From: Bordetella genomosp. 9
Lineage (GTDB): Bacteria; Pseudomonadota; Gammaproteobacteria; Burkholderiales; Burkholderiaceae_B
NCBI RefSeq assembly: GCF_002261425.1
Contig: NZ_NEVJ01000002.1
Coordinates: 744,001 to 808,000, forward strand
Length of the DNA stretch: 64,000 nucleotides
Reading direction: 5' to 3'
The notes under the pieces are model-generated. The model ran no database searches, was not told the DNA's origin, and saw only the letters and a program-made list of their open reading frames with translations. The position numbers were made by a program, and so were the translations under genes. Numbering within the stretch: position 1 is the stretch's first letter; each line of letters opens with the position of its first letter. Positions 37,178 through 45,954 of the stretch are shown here, piece by piece.

Positions 37178-39307
37178 TCAACCGCCGGCGCGGCCGGACG
37201 CCGCGCGCCGTTGGGCGGCGGCCAGCCTGTCATTGGCGCGCTGCATGGCGCGCGCCGCGCCCACCAGGGGCGCCAGGCCTGGCAAAGGATGCGGTTCCGC
37301 GCCGGCACCGGGCATTTGCCCGTGGGCGCCCGGACTGTTTGCCTCGTGACCCGCCGGAGGCGCCCCGTCCAGGGCACGGTCGACCATTTCCGCGCCCTTG
37401 AGGTAGGCGGCCGCCATCGCGGCGCCGCCGTTCGCTCGCCGCCATTGCCCCAGCGCGGCCAGGGCGGCGATCATGATATTGCAGGCCGCGAGCCACATGC
37501 CGATCTCGGCGCCCAGATGCTGCTGCGCGCGCGGCTCCTGCATCATGCGCTGGTGCGCGGCGGTCAGCGCCCTGACGCTGGTCAACGCCGCGCGCCGGGC
37601 GGTGCGATAGCGCGACATGTCGAAGTCGTCCGCGAACACGGCGGCGGCGTAATCGCGGCAGGACGTGCGCGCGTCGGCCAGCCTGGCGTCCAGGCCGTGG
37701 TATTCCCATGCGGGCAGCAGGAAGGCGCCGACGGCCCCGATGGCGCCGCCGATCAGGGTATCCAGGCCACGCTGTTCGATCATGGACCAGCCTGGCACCA
37801 ACAGGTGGTAAAGCAGCAGTACCGCGATGGTGCCGAAGAAGACGCTGGGCAGATAGGTGGCCGGCCGCGCCAGCGCGAAGCAGGTGCCGTAGCTGACGAC
37901 GATCAGGCCGGCCACCAGCCAGGGAGCCCGCACACCCAGCCACAGCAGCACCGCCGTCCCCAGGCAGCCCAGCAGCGTGCCGGCGATGCGCTGGCGGCTG
38001 CGCTGCTGGTTGGCGCCGAAGGTGGGGCTCATGACGATCATGATGGTCAGGATGACCCAGGTGCTGTGGCCGCCTATCCAGTTCGCCACCAGCGTACCCG
38101 CCGCCATCGCGGCCGTCAGGCGCAGTGCATAGCGCAGGGCGGCGGGCGAATCGTGCATGGCCTGCCACGGATTGGGTGGCTTTGCCTGCGCGTTCCAGCC
38201 TTTCAGCGCGAGTTCGACTTCCGCGGCAGTGGCGGACCGGGCCGCCGCATCGCTTGCGGACTCGGATGGCTGCTTGCGGCCGCGGACGCCGGCATTCGTT
38301 TCGACGGCGAGTCGGGCCAGTATGTCGGCCAGTACGTTCAGGCGCACCTTGAACGCCTGCGCTTGGCCGGCGTCCGGACCGGTTGGCGGCGGACGCGGCG
38401 CGGGCGCGGCGACGGTTCTTCCCAGCACGTAGCGCGGCACCAGGTCTTCGATCCACTGCGCCATCGCGATGATGGCGTCGTGCACGCGGCGGCCCGTGCG
38501 TCCCTCGGGGCCACCGTCGCGCAAGGCCGTGAAGTCGTCGTGCAAGGCCAGGGAAATGTCGTGGACGTCGATCGCGCCGGTGAGCATGTTGAACAGATGC
38601 AGCTGCCGTCCATCACGGCCAGGATGGGCGGCCAGATCGCCCAGCACCACGTCGCGTGCCACCTGTTGTGCGTCGATGACGGTCGATTGCGCATCCGCCA
38701 GCCTGCGTTGGCATTGATCGAGCGGCGTGCCGGGTACGAAGCATTCGGCCCGGCGCCGCAGGTGCGTGGCCGCCGCCATCAGCGATTCGCCCACCGCGCG
38801 CCGCGCGATCTGCTCGGGGAAAAGGGCGCACAGGGCCGTGCTGAAGGCGGTGTACCAGAGGCCGCCGCACACCATCCATCCGAGGAAGGGCCAGAGTGCG
38901 CCGCCGGCATCGCGTTGCGCCAGCATCAGGTCCACGCCGATCAGCGCGCACAGCCCGGCCAGGGTGCCGGGCGTGCCGTAGGCCGTGGCCAGTCCGGCAC
39001 AGAAGGTGATCGCCAGCAGCGTCAGCCAGGCGATCGGCGGATGGCTGATCACCAGCGTGATCGCGGCCGCCGCCAGCGTGAGCACCAGCGTGGCCCCCAG
39101 CATGCGGCGCGGCTTGCGGCGGAAGGCTTCCGGAAGGTCCACCAGCGACACGCAGAACGCGCCCAGGGACAGGCCCAGGGCCAGGTCGACGTCGTCGAAC
39201 ATCAGCACGCCATAGCCCGCCGGCAGCATGACGCCCAGCAGCGTGCGCAAGGCGGTGAACGCGTGCTGGCTGTAGAGAAACTGCAGGAGTATCCGGGAGG
39301 CGGGCAT
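37178..39307 (-). CDS. FUSC-family inner-membrane protein (YccS/AaeB-like)
   Basis: The 709-residue protein starts at MPASRILLQFLYSQHAFTALR. It has two hydrophobic bundles (about residues 20-190 and 395-560), each with about six helices, separated by a soluble helical region. The second bundle begins at the FUSC landmark ALRYALRLTAAMAAGTLVANWI and includes GHSTWVILTIMIVMSPTFG. FUSC proteins are related to aromatic-acid efflux components. It lies 71 bp downstream of cydC on the same strand, possibly cotranscribed, and converges with the serine hydrolase gene. Confidence 0.88.
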   Translation of the reverse strand: MPASRILLQFLYSQHAFTALRTLLGVMLPAGYGVLMFDDVDLALGLSLGAFCVSLVDLPEAFRRKPRRMLGATLVLTLAAAAITLVISHPPIAWLTLLAITFCAGLATAYGTPGTLAGLCALIGVDLMLAQRDAGGALWPFLGWMVCGGLWYTAFSTALCALFPEQIARRAVGESLMAAATHLRRRAECFVPGTPLDQCQRRLADAQSTVIDAQQVARDVVLGDLAAHPGRDGRQLHLFNMLTGAIDVHDISLALHDDFTALRDGGPEGRTGRRVHDAIIAMAQWIEDLVPRYVLGRTVAAPAPRPPPTGPDAGQAQAFKVRLNVLADILARLAVETNAGVRGRKQPSESASDAAARSATAAEVELALKGWNAQAKPPNPWQAMHDSPAALRYALRLTAAMAAGTLVANWIGGHSTWVILTIMIVMSPTFGANQQRSRQRIAGTLLGCLGTAVLLWLGVRAPWLVAGLIVVSYGTCFALARPATYLPSVFFGTIAVLLLYHLLVPGWSMIEQRGLDTLIGGAIGAVGAFLLPAWEYHGLDARLADARTSCRDYAAAVFADDFDMSRYRTARRAALTSVRALTAAHQRMMQEPRAQQHLGAEIGMWLAACNIMIAALAALGQWRRANGGAAMAAAYLKGAEMVDRALDGAPPAGHEANSPGAHGQMPGAGAEPHPLPGLAPLVGAARAMQRANDRLAAAQRRAASGRAGG

Positions 39308-39378
39308 GGACAACGGCGGGCGCGGGCATGGGCTGGAAGCCAAATGTACCGCGCGTTTTGCTGCCTGGCGCGGACCCG

Positions 39379-41202
39379 TCAGGGAAACTCGATCAGCGCG
39401 CGGCACAGCCGCAGCGGCGCGGGCCGGTGGCTGACCAGCAACAGGCCCTGGCCGCTTTGGCGTAATCGCCGGTCGAGCGACGCGATCAGCGCCTGTTCGG
39501 TTTCGGCGTCCAGGCCTTCGGTGGGCTCGTCCAGCACCAGCCAGGGCGCCGGCCGCAGCAAGGCGCGCGCCAGCGCCAGGCGCCGGCATTCGCCTCCGGA
39601 AAGGGCCAGTCCGCCGTCGCCGACCCAGGTCCGCAAGCCATCCGGCATGGCGCGGACGCGCGCGTCCAGCTGGGCATCCGCCAGGGCCTGCCAGAGCGCG
39701 CTGTCGTCCGCAAGCGGGGCGCCCAGGCGCAGATTTTCGGCGACCGTGCCGGTCAGCGGGCTGGGGTCCTGAGGCGCATAGGCGAAACAGGAGCGGGCCC
39801 AGCCGATCGGGCGGTTTTCCAGGGCCGTGCCATTCACGGCGTAGTATCCCGGAGACGCGCCGCGCAGACCCAGCAAGGCTTGCAGGGCGGCGGTCTTGCC
39901 CGAGCCGGATGCGCCGACGATCCCCACGCGCGAGCCGGCGGGGAACACGCTGGCGCCGATGCGCAATGCGAGGCCGGCGGCCGACGACGGCGCGGGCCGG
40001 GGACACGTCGCGTTCGACGCCGGCCCGGGATGATCGGGCGCGGCGTCAGCGGTATCAGCGGCGTCAGCGGTGTCAGCGCTGTCAGTGGTGTGAGGGGTAT
40101 CAGTGGTGTCACGGGCCATGGCCTCGTCCAGGCGCGCGCCGGCTTCGTCGAGCGCGCCCTGCTGCTGGGCGGCCCGGATCAGGGGCGCGGTGCCTTCCAT
40201 GGCCGCCAGGGAGGCCAGTACCGCCAGGGCCAGCAGGGGCAGGCCCGCGCCGGCCGCCAGGGCCGCGATCGCCAGCAAGGTGGCGCCGGTGATGCCGGCA
40301 TGGACGGCGGAGAGGTCCGCTTGCGCGTGGTTGCGGCGCAGGATCGCCGCGCCGAGTTCGGCATCGCGCGCCATCACGGCGTCCACGGCCCGCCCGGTGA
40401 GTCCGAAGCAGCGCAGCTCGGCGGTCGCGGGCAGATAGGCGCCCACGGCGTCCTTCAACATGCCGGTGGCGCGCAGCGCGTCGCGTCCTGCTTCGCCGCA
40501 CCAGCGTCGGGCCAGGCGGCGGCCGACGGCCAGTTGCATGCCCATGCCGATGGCGTAGGCGGCAGGCGCCCAGGGCGATGCCAGCGCGAGCACGGCGACC
40601 GCCGTGCCCGCGGCAGCGGCCGCGACCCAGGGCGCCGGGCGCCGCACGAAGGCGGATTCGACGGCGTCGATGTCCTGGACCAGCCGCGCGGAGGCTTCGC
40701 CGGCCGACAGCGCCAGCGCCTTGCGCGGCGGGCTGGCGGCGATGCCGGCGAACAGCAGCGGACGCAGTTCGGCAAGCGCGGCAAAGGCCGCCCGATGCCC
40801 GAACAGCCTTTCACCGTAGCGGCCCGCGGTGCGCAGGATGGCCAGGCCGCGCATCCCCGCGCTGGGCAGCAGGTAGTTGAAGGCCTGCACGGCGGCCGGT
40901 CCCGCGCTTCCGGCCAGGGCGGCGCCGGCGAGAAACCAGCCGGACAACCCGAGCAGCAGCGTCGCGGCGCTGGCGGCGATCGCGCCGCTGGTCGCGGCCA
41001 GCGCCAGGTCGCCGCGCCGCGTGCGGGCCTGTGCGCGTATGAAGCGTGCCACCGTGGATGAGCCGGGCGCGGGTGCCGCACCCGGTGCGAACGCGGGCAC
41101 ATCCCCAGGCGCACCCCCGGGCGTGGACGCGGGAGTGGACGCGGGAGTGGGCGCCGGCGCGCGCGCGGGCAGGTCGGGAAGGAAGTGCAGGGTGGTTCTC
41201 AT
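39379..41202 (-). CDS. cydC: Thiol reductant ABC exporter subunit CydC
   Basis: CydC forms the exporter of cysteine/glutathione needed for assembly of cytochrome bd, together with CydD. The 607-residue half-transporter has a Pro/Ala-rich N-terminal extension of about 50 residues and six helices. The ATPase domain has Walker A GASGSGKTAALQALLG, signature LSGGECRRLALARAL and Walker B LVLDEPTEGLD. Between the membrane and ATPase domains is an unusual Asp/Thr/Ala linker made by a 9-bp tandem repeat. The start overlaps the cydD stop by 4 bp. Confidence 0.9.
   Translation of the reverse strand: MRTTLHFLPDLPARAPAPTPASTPASTPGGAPGDVPAFAPGAAPAPGSSTVARFIRAQARTRRGDLALAATSGAIAASAATLLLGLSGWFLAGAALAGSAGPAAVQAFNYLLPSAGMRGLAILRTAGRYGERLFGHRAAFAALAELRPLLFAGIAASPPRKALALSAGEASARLVQDIDAVESAFVRRPAPWVAAAAAGTAVAVLALASPWAPAAYAIGMGMQLAVGRRLARRWCGEAGRDALRATGMLKDAVGAYLPATAELRCFGLTGRAVDAVMARDAELGAAILRRNHAQADLSAVHAGITGATLLAIAALAAGAGLPLLALAVLASLAAMEGTAPLIRAAQQQGALDEAGARLDEAMARDTTDTPHTTDSADTADAADTADAAPDHPGPASNATCPRPAPSSAAGLALRIGASVFPAGSRVGIVGASGSGKTAALQALLGLRGASPGYYAVNGTALENRPIGWARSCFAYAPQDPSPLTGTVAENLRLGAPLADDSALWQALADAQLDARVRAMPDGLRTWVGDGGLALSGGECRRLALARALLRPAPWLVLDEPTEGLDAETEQALIASLDRRLRQSGQGLLLVSHRPAPLRLCRALIEFP
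40042..40113. repeat. 9-bp tandem repeat in the cydC linker
   Basis: Eight imperfect copies of GGTGTCAGC encode, on the minus strand, an Asp-Thr/Ala-Asp-rich linker (TTDSADTADAADTADAA). The unit is in frame, so copy-number change would alter only linker length. Confidence 0.85.
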
Positions 41203-42869
41203 GCCAGTCGCAACGTACAGGCGGCCGCGGCGGCCAGCGCTTCGGAATGGGTCGCGGCGATCACGGTACGGTCCCGCGCGGCTTCCCGGATCAACTGGAC
41301 GATGTGCTGCTCCGATGCATCGTCCAGTTCGGCGGTGGGTTCGTCCAGCAGCAGCAGGGGCGCGGGCTTCAGGAGCGCCCGTGCCAGCGCCAGGCGGCGC
41401 CGTTCGCCGCCGGACAGCCCCGAACCTCTTTCGTCCAGGAGCGTATCCGCGCCCAGCGGCCGCTGCGCGAGGGCGGGTCCCAGGCCCACGCGCATGGCCA
41501 TGGCCAGCGCCGCTTCGCGGGTCGTGCCTGGCGCGGCGGCCATCAGGTTTTCAAGCAGGGTGCCAGGCAGGAAGACCGGCGCCTGGCCGGCCCAGGAGAT
41601 ACGCGCGGCATCCGCGATGGGGTTGGACGTCGTGGCGGGATCGATGCCCTTGTCTTGCTGGGCCTGGTTTATGGCGATGGTGCCCGATTTGAGCGGAGCG
41701 CGGCCGAGCAGCGCGGCCAGCAAGGTCGATTTGCCCGAGCCCGTGGCGCCGCGCACGACGGTGAGCGCCGCCGGCGGGGCGTCCAGGTTGATGGGGCCGA
41801 TCGCGAGTTCGCCGGCGGCGACGACGGCGTCCCGGCAATGCACGGAGGGGGGCGATGCGAATGCGGATCCGGTTGGAACCGGCTCCACATGCTGCGCGGG
41901 CAGGGCCGACCACAAGGGCAGCAGGCGAGCGGCCGCGGCTTCGCCCAGTTGCTTCTCGTGATAGGCGGCCGCCAGCCGGCGCAGCGGCGCATAGAACTCC
42001 GGCGCCAGGGCCAGTGCATAGAACGCCGTGGGAAACGCCAGGGTCTCGAGCGGCTTGAACGGCAACAGCCCGAGCAGCGCGAAACCGCAATACACCGCGA
42101 CGAGGGCGACCGCGATCGCCGCGAAGAACTCCAGCGCCGCCGACGAAATGAACGCCACCCGCAGCACGTTCATCGTGCGCCGGCTGACTTCTCGCGCGGC
42201 GGTGGCGACGCGCGCCGTCTCCGCCTGTTCGGCCTGGAACGCCAGGATCACCGGCAATGCCCGCACCCGGTCGACGAAATGGCCGGACAACCTGGACAGG
42301 GCTTCGAACTGGCGGGCCGCTTCGACGCTGGCCGCACCGCCCGCCAGCGCCATGACGGCGGCGAACGGAACCAGGGTCGCCAGCAGGATGGCTGCGGCGA
42401 CCGGACTGGCCGGCGCCACCGCCGCGGCAATCAGCAGCGGCCCGATGCGGGCGTCCAGCTCGGCAGGGCGATACTGGCTGAAGTAGCCGTCCAGCGCTTC
42501 GATCTCGTCGACGACGGCGGCCATGGTGGCGCCGGCCGGGGGCTTTTCCGCCGCCAGCGCGGCCGTGAGGGTCTGGCGGCGCAGGCGCGACTTGATTCCG
42601 TATGCCTGCCAGGCCGCCTGCCGCGAAATGGACCGCGACACCCAGGTGCGTGCCGCCGTGGCCGCGGCCAACGCCAGGAGCGAGACCAGCGACGCCGCCT
42701 GCACCAGGACCAGCGTCAAGGCCAGCGCCCAGGCGGCCATGCAGCCGGTGTGCAGGACGGTCAGCAGCGCCAGCCGGCGGTTGGCGGCGGCATCGCCCCG
42801 CGCCAGCGTGCGCAGCGCGCGCGCAGCGGCGCGCGGGTCGGCCTTGGTGTGTTGGATTTCTGCTGGCAT
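41199..42869 (-). CDS. cydD: Thiol reductant ABC exporter subunit CydD
   Basis: The 556-residue half-transporter is the partner of CydC. It has six predicted helices, the family segment ALAPEFYAPLRRLAAAYHEKQ, Walker A GATGSGKSTLLAALLG, signature LSGGERRRLALARAL and Walker B LLLLDEPTAELD. It is divergent from cydABX with 129 bp between the starts, so one regulatory region can serve both exporter and oxidase. Confidence 0.93.
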   Translation of the reverse strand: MPAEIQHTKADPRAAARALRTLARGDAAANRRLALLTVLHTGCMAAWALALTLVLVQAASLVSLLALAAATAARTWVSRSISRQAAWQAYGIKSRLRRQTLTAALAAEKPPAGATMAAVVDEIEALDGYFSQYRPAELDARIGPLLIAAAVAPASPVAAAILLATLVPFAAVMALAGGAASVEAARQFEALSRLSGHFVDRVRALPVILAFQAEQAETARVATAAREVSRRTMNVLRVAFISSAALEFFAAIAVALVAVYCGFALLGLLPFKPLETLAFPTAFYALALAPEFYAPLRRLAAAYHEKQLGEAAAARLLPLWSALPAQHVEPVPTGSAFASPPSVHCRDAVVAAGELAIGPINLDAPPAALTVVRGATGSGKSTLLAALLGRAPLKSGTIAINQAQQDKGIDPATTSNPIADAARISWAGQAPVFLPGTLLENLMAAAPGTTREAALAMAMRVGLGPALAQRPLGADTLLDERGSGLSGGERRRLALARALLKPAPLLLLDEPTAELDDASEQHIVQLIREAARDRTVIAATHSEALAAAAACTLRLA

Positions 42870-42926
42870 CGATGGCGGGGCGGTAAGGGAGCAGGGCCAG
42901 TGTGCCCCGGCTTATCCGCGCGACGT

Positions 42927-42940
42927 TTGAGCTAGGTCAT
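42927..42940. promoter_or_regulatory. Possible FNR-like site between cydD and cydA
   Basis: TTGA-N6-TCAT partly matches the FNR/ANR consensus TTGAT-N4-ATCAA and lies 59 bp before cydA. If the transcription start is near 42975 it would be at about -41, an activating position. The second half-site is imperfect, so this is tentative. Confidence 0.3.
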
Positions 42941-42998
42941 GGGATGAGCGGATAAGCGGGCCTACGATGGCGCCATCACGTAACACAAGGCCGATCCC

Positions 42999-44561
42999 AT
43001 GGACGTAGTCGAACTGTCCCGCCTGCAATTCGCCCTGACGGCGATGTACCACTTTCTTTTCGTCCCCCTCACGCTGGGCCTGTCGTTCATCCTGGTCATC
43101 ATGGAAAGCATCTACGTGATGACCGACAAGCCCATCTGGCGTACCGTCACCCGGTTCTGGGCGACCATCTTCGGCATCAACTTCGTGCTGGGCGTGGCGA
43201 CGGGCCTGACCATGGAGTTCGAATTCGGAACGAACTGGTCGTACTACTCGCATTACGTGGGCGATATCTTCGGCGCGCCGCTGGCGATCGAAGGCCTGAT
43301 GGCGTTCTTCCTGGAGGCCACCTTCGTCGGCCTGATGTTCTTCGGCTGGGAGCGCCTGAGCAAGCGCGGCCACCTGTTCGTCACCTTCATGGTGGCGCTC
43401 GGCTCGAACCTGTCGGCGCTGTGGATCCTGATCGCCAACGGGTGGATGCAAAACCCCGTCGGCGCCATCTTCAATCCCGACACCATGCGCATGGAAGTCA
43501 GCAGCTTCCGCGAGGTGTTGTTCAACCCCGTGGCGCAGGCGAAATTCGTGCACACCGTCAGCGCCGGCTACGCGACCGCGTCCGTGTTCGTGCTGGGCAT
43601 CTCGGCGTGGATGCTGCTGCGTGGAAAATGGCGTGGCGTGGCGCAACGCTCCTTTGCGGTGGCGGCCTCCTTCGGCCTGGCGTCCGCGCTGTCGGTGGTG
43701 GTCCTGGGCGATGAAAGCGGCTATGCGCTGACCGACAACCAGAAGATGAAGCTGGCTGCGCTGGAAGCCATGTGGGAAACCGAGCCCGCGCCAGCCGCCT
43801 TCACCGCCTTCGGCATCCCCAGCCTGGCGGAGCGCACGACCCACGCCGAAGTAAAGATCCCGTATCTGCTGGGACTGATCGCCACGCGGTCCATCGACAA
43901 GCCCGTCGCGGGGATTTTCGAACTGGTGGCCGTTTCGCAGTCGCGCATCGAAAGCGGTGTGCAGGCCTACGACGCGCTGGAGCGCCTGAAGCTGCAGCCC
44001 GGCGATACCGCGGCGCGCGCGCAGTTCGAACAGCATCGCCGCGATCTCGGCTACGGCATGTTGTTGAAGCGCTATGTGCAGGATCCGCGCACAGCCGATC
44101 GCGCCACGATAGAGAAGGCCGCCTGGGATACGGTGCCGAACGTGCCGGTCATGTTCTGGGTATTCCGCATCATGGCCCTGATCGGCTTCATACAGATCGC
44201 GGTATTCGCCGTGGCCTGCGTCATGGCGGCGCGCCGGCGCTTCGACGCGCGCTGGCTGCTGAAGACGGCGATATGGATCATGCCGCTGCCCTGGATCGCC
44301 GTCGAGGCGGGCTGGGTGCTGGCCGAGCTGGGACGCCAGCCGTGGGCCGTGGATGGCGTGCTGCCGACCTTCCTGGGCGTGTCCAGCCTGACCGTCGGCC
44401 AACTGTGGACGACCATCGTGGGCTTCACCGTGCTGTACGGCGGGCTCGCCGTCGTCGAGGTGGGCCTGATCGTCCGCACCGTCAAGCGCGGCCCCTATGC
44501 GCACCACGAACCGGCCGCCCCGGGCCAAGGCATGCCTGGCGGCCTGGCCGCCGCTGAATAA
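42999..44561 (+). CDS. cydA: Cytochrome bd ubiquinol oxidase subunit I
   Basis: CydA is the haem-carrying subunit of the high-affinity quinol oxidase. The 520-residue polytopic protein begins MDVVELSRLQFALTAMYHFLFVPLTLG, with the N-terminal haem-ligand histidine region. It also has GVATGLTMEFEFGTNW, a Q-loop with EPAPAAFTAFGIPS, and RQPWAVDGVLPT near the C-terminus. The length fits the E. coli-type long Q-loop form. cydB starts 11 bp after its stop. Confidence 0.97.
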   Translation: MDVVELSRLQFALTAMYHFLFVPLTLGLSFILVIMESIYVMTDKPIWRTVTRFWATIFGINFVLGVATGLTMEFEFGTNWSYYSHYVGDIFGAPLAIEGLMAFFLEATFVGLMFFGWERLSKRGHLFVTFMVALGSNLSALWILIANGWMQNPVGAIFNPDTMRMEVSSFREVLFNPVAQAKFVHTVSAGYATASVFVLGISAWMLLRGKWRGVAQRSFAVAASFGLASALSVVVLGDESGYALTDNQKMKLAALEAMWETEPAPAAFTAFGIPSLAERTTHAEVKIPYLLGLIATRSIDKPVAGIFELVAVSQSRIESGVQAYDALERLKLQPGDTAARAQFEQHRRDLGYGMLLKRYVQDPRTADRATIEKAAWDTVPNVPVMFWVFRIMALIGFIQIAVFAVACVMAARRRFDARWLLKTAIWIMPLPWIAVEAGWVLAELGRQPWAVDGVLPTFLGVSSLTVGQLWTTIVGFTVLYGGLAVVEVGLIVRTVKRGPYAHHEPAAPGQGMPGGLAAAE

Positions 44562-44572
44562 GGAAAACCGAT

Positions 44573-45721
44573 ATGGAAATCCCGCTCGATTACCCGACGC
44601 TGCGCGTCATCTGGTGGGCGCTGATGGGCGTGTTGCTGATCGGCTTCGCCCTGACCGACGGCTTCGACCTGGGCGTCGCCGCGCTGCTGCCCTTCATCGC
44701 TCGCAACGACAATGAACGGCGCATGGCCATCAACACGATCGCGCCCACCTGGGAAGGCAACCAGGTGTGGTTCATCCTGGGCGGCGGCGCGATCTTCGCC
44801 GCGTGGCCTTTCGTCTATGCCGTGAGCTTTTCCGGCTTCTATATCGCCATGTTCCTGGTACTGGCGGCGCTGATCCTGCGGCCGGTGGGCTTCAAGTACC
44901 GCTCCAAGCGGTCGTCGCCCGCCTGGCGCAACGGCTGGGACTGGGCGCTGTTCGTCGGCGGTTTCGTGCCCGCGCTGGTGTTCGGCGTTGCCGTGGGCAA
45001 TGTCCTGCTGGGCGTGCCGTTCCACCTCGACAGCGATTTGCGCGCGACCTACGACGGCAGCTTCCTGGCGCTGTTCAGTCCTTTCTCGCTGCTGTGCGGC
45101 CTGTTGTCCGCCACGATGCTGATCACCCACGGCGCGGCATGGCTGACGATGAAGGCGGAAAACGGCGCGGTGCGCGACCGCGCGCGTCGCCTGGGTTCGA
45201 TCTCGGCCTTGCTGGTGATCGTGCTGTTCGCCGCGGGCTACTTCTTCGCCGCCCATGGCGGGCTGGGATATCGCCTGGAAGGCGCGGCCGATCCGGCGGG
45301 GCCGTCCAATCCGCTGCGTGCGGGCGCCGTCGCCGCGGCGGGCGCCTGGCTGGCGAACTTCTCGCAGTATCCCTGGATGATCGTCGCGCCTGTCCTGGGC
45401 TTCGCCGGCGCGCTGCTGGCCCTGATCGGCATCCGCATCGGCCGCGAATGGCCCGCGTTCGCCGGCTCGTCGCTGTCGGCGCTGGGCATCATCGCGACGG
45501 TCGGGCTGTCGATGTTCCCCTTCATTCTTCCCAGCAGCGTGAATCCGCGTTCGAGCCTGACCGTATGGAACGCGTCGTCCAGCCATATGACCTTGTTCAT
45601 CATGCTGGTCGTGACGCTGGTGTTCCTGCCGATCGTGCTGCTCTATACGGCGTGGGCCTTCAAGGTGATGTGGGGCCGCTCCACGATCAAGGCCTTGTCC
45701 ACCAATCCGGACCTTTACTGA
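44573..45721 (+). CDS. cydB: Cytochrome bd ubiquinol oxidase subunit II
   Basis: The 382-residue polytopic subunit pairs with CydA. It shows the family start DYPTLRVIWWALMGVLLIGFALTDGFDLG and the segments GNQVWFILGGGAIFAAWP and SFSGFYIAMFL. It lies 11 bp after cydA and 15 bp before cydX, all in one operon. Confidence 0.97.
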   Translation: MEIPLDYPTLRVIWWALMGVLLIGFALTDGFDLGVAALLPFIARNDNERRMAINTIAPTWEGNQVWFILGGGAIFAAWPFVYAVSFSGFYIAMFLVLAALILRPVGFKYRSKRSSPAWRNGWDWALFVGGFVPALVFGVAVGNVLLGVPFHLDSDLRATYDGSFLALFSPFSLLCGLLSATMLITHGAAWLTMKAENGAVRDRARRLGSISALLVIVLFAAGYFFAAHGGLGYRLEGAADPAGPSNPLRAGAVAAAGAWLANFSQYPWMIVAPVLGFAGALLALIGIRIGREWPAFAGSSLSALGIIATVGLSMFPFILPSSVNPRSSLTVWNASSSHMTLFIMLVVTLVFLPIVLLYTAWAFKVMWGRSTIKALSTNPDLY

Positions 45722-45736
45722 ACTGGGAGTAACGTC

Positions 45737-45847
45737 ATGTGGTATTTCGCTTGGGTGCTCGGGCTGGGCCTGGCGGTGTGTTTCGGTATCCTCAACGGGA
45801 TCTGGCTGGAGTATCACCAGTTGGATGAGCCGGATATGGAATCCTAG
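45737..45847 (+). CDS. cydX: Cytochrome bd accessory small subunit CydX
   Basis: The 36-residue single-helix protein begins MWYFAWVLGLGLAVCFGILN and is followed by WLEYHQLDEPD. This is the CydX/YbgT pattern (MWYFxW, Trp-Leu-Glu). It stabilises the haem groups of cytochrome bd. GGGAGT lies 9 nt before the ATG. Confidence 0.95.
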   Translation: MWYFAWVLGLGLAVCFGILNGIWLEYHQLDEPDMES

Positions 45848-45954
45848 CCCTGACTGTTCGGGCAGCACATCGCCGCCAGGCCGATTTGCATGAGTGTGCT
45901 GCTCATCAGAATCTTCGTCTAACTGGCAAGTCGCGAACCTCGTAATGTGCAGGT

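Noticed and set aside
37103..39772. 889-codon open frame on the plus strand opposite the FUSC gene
   Set aside because: The minus strand encodes a convincing FUSC membrane protein. The plus-strand translation is low-complexity and runs across the gene boundary into cydC.
41046..42935. 629-codon open frame on the plus strand opposite cydD
   Set aside because: It mirrors the codons of cydD, has no ribosome-binding site and no recognisable domains.
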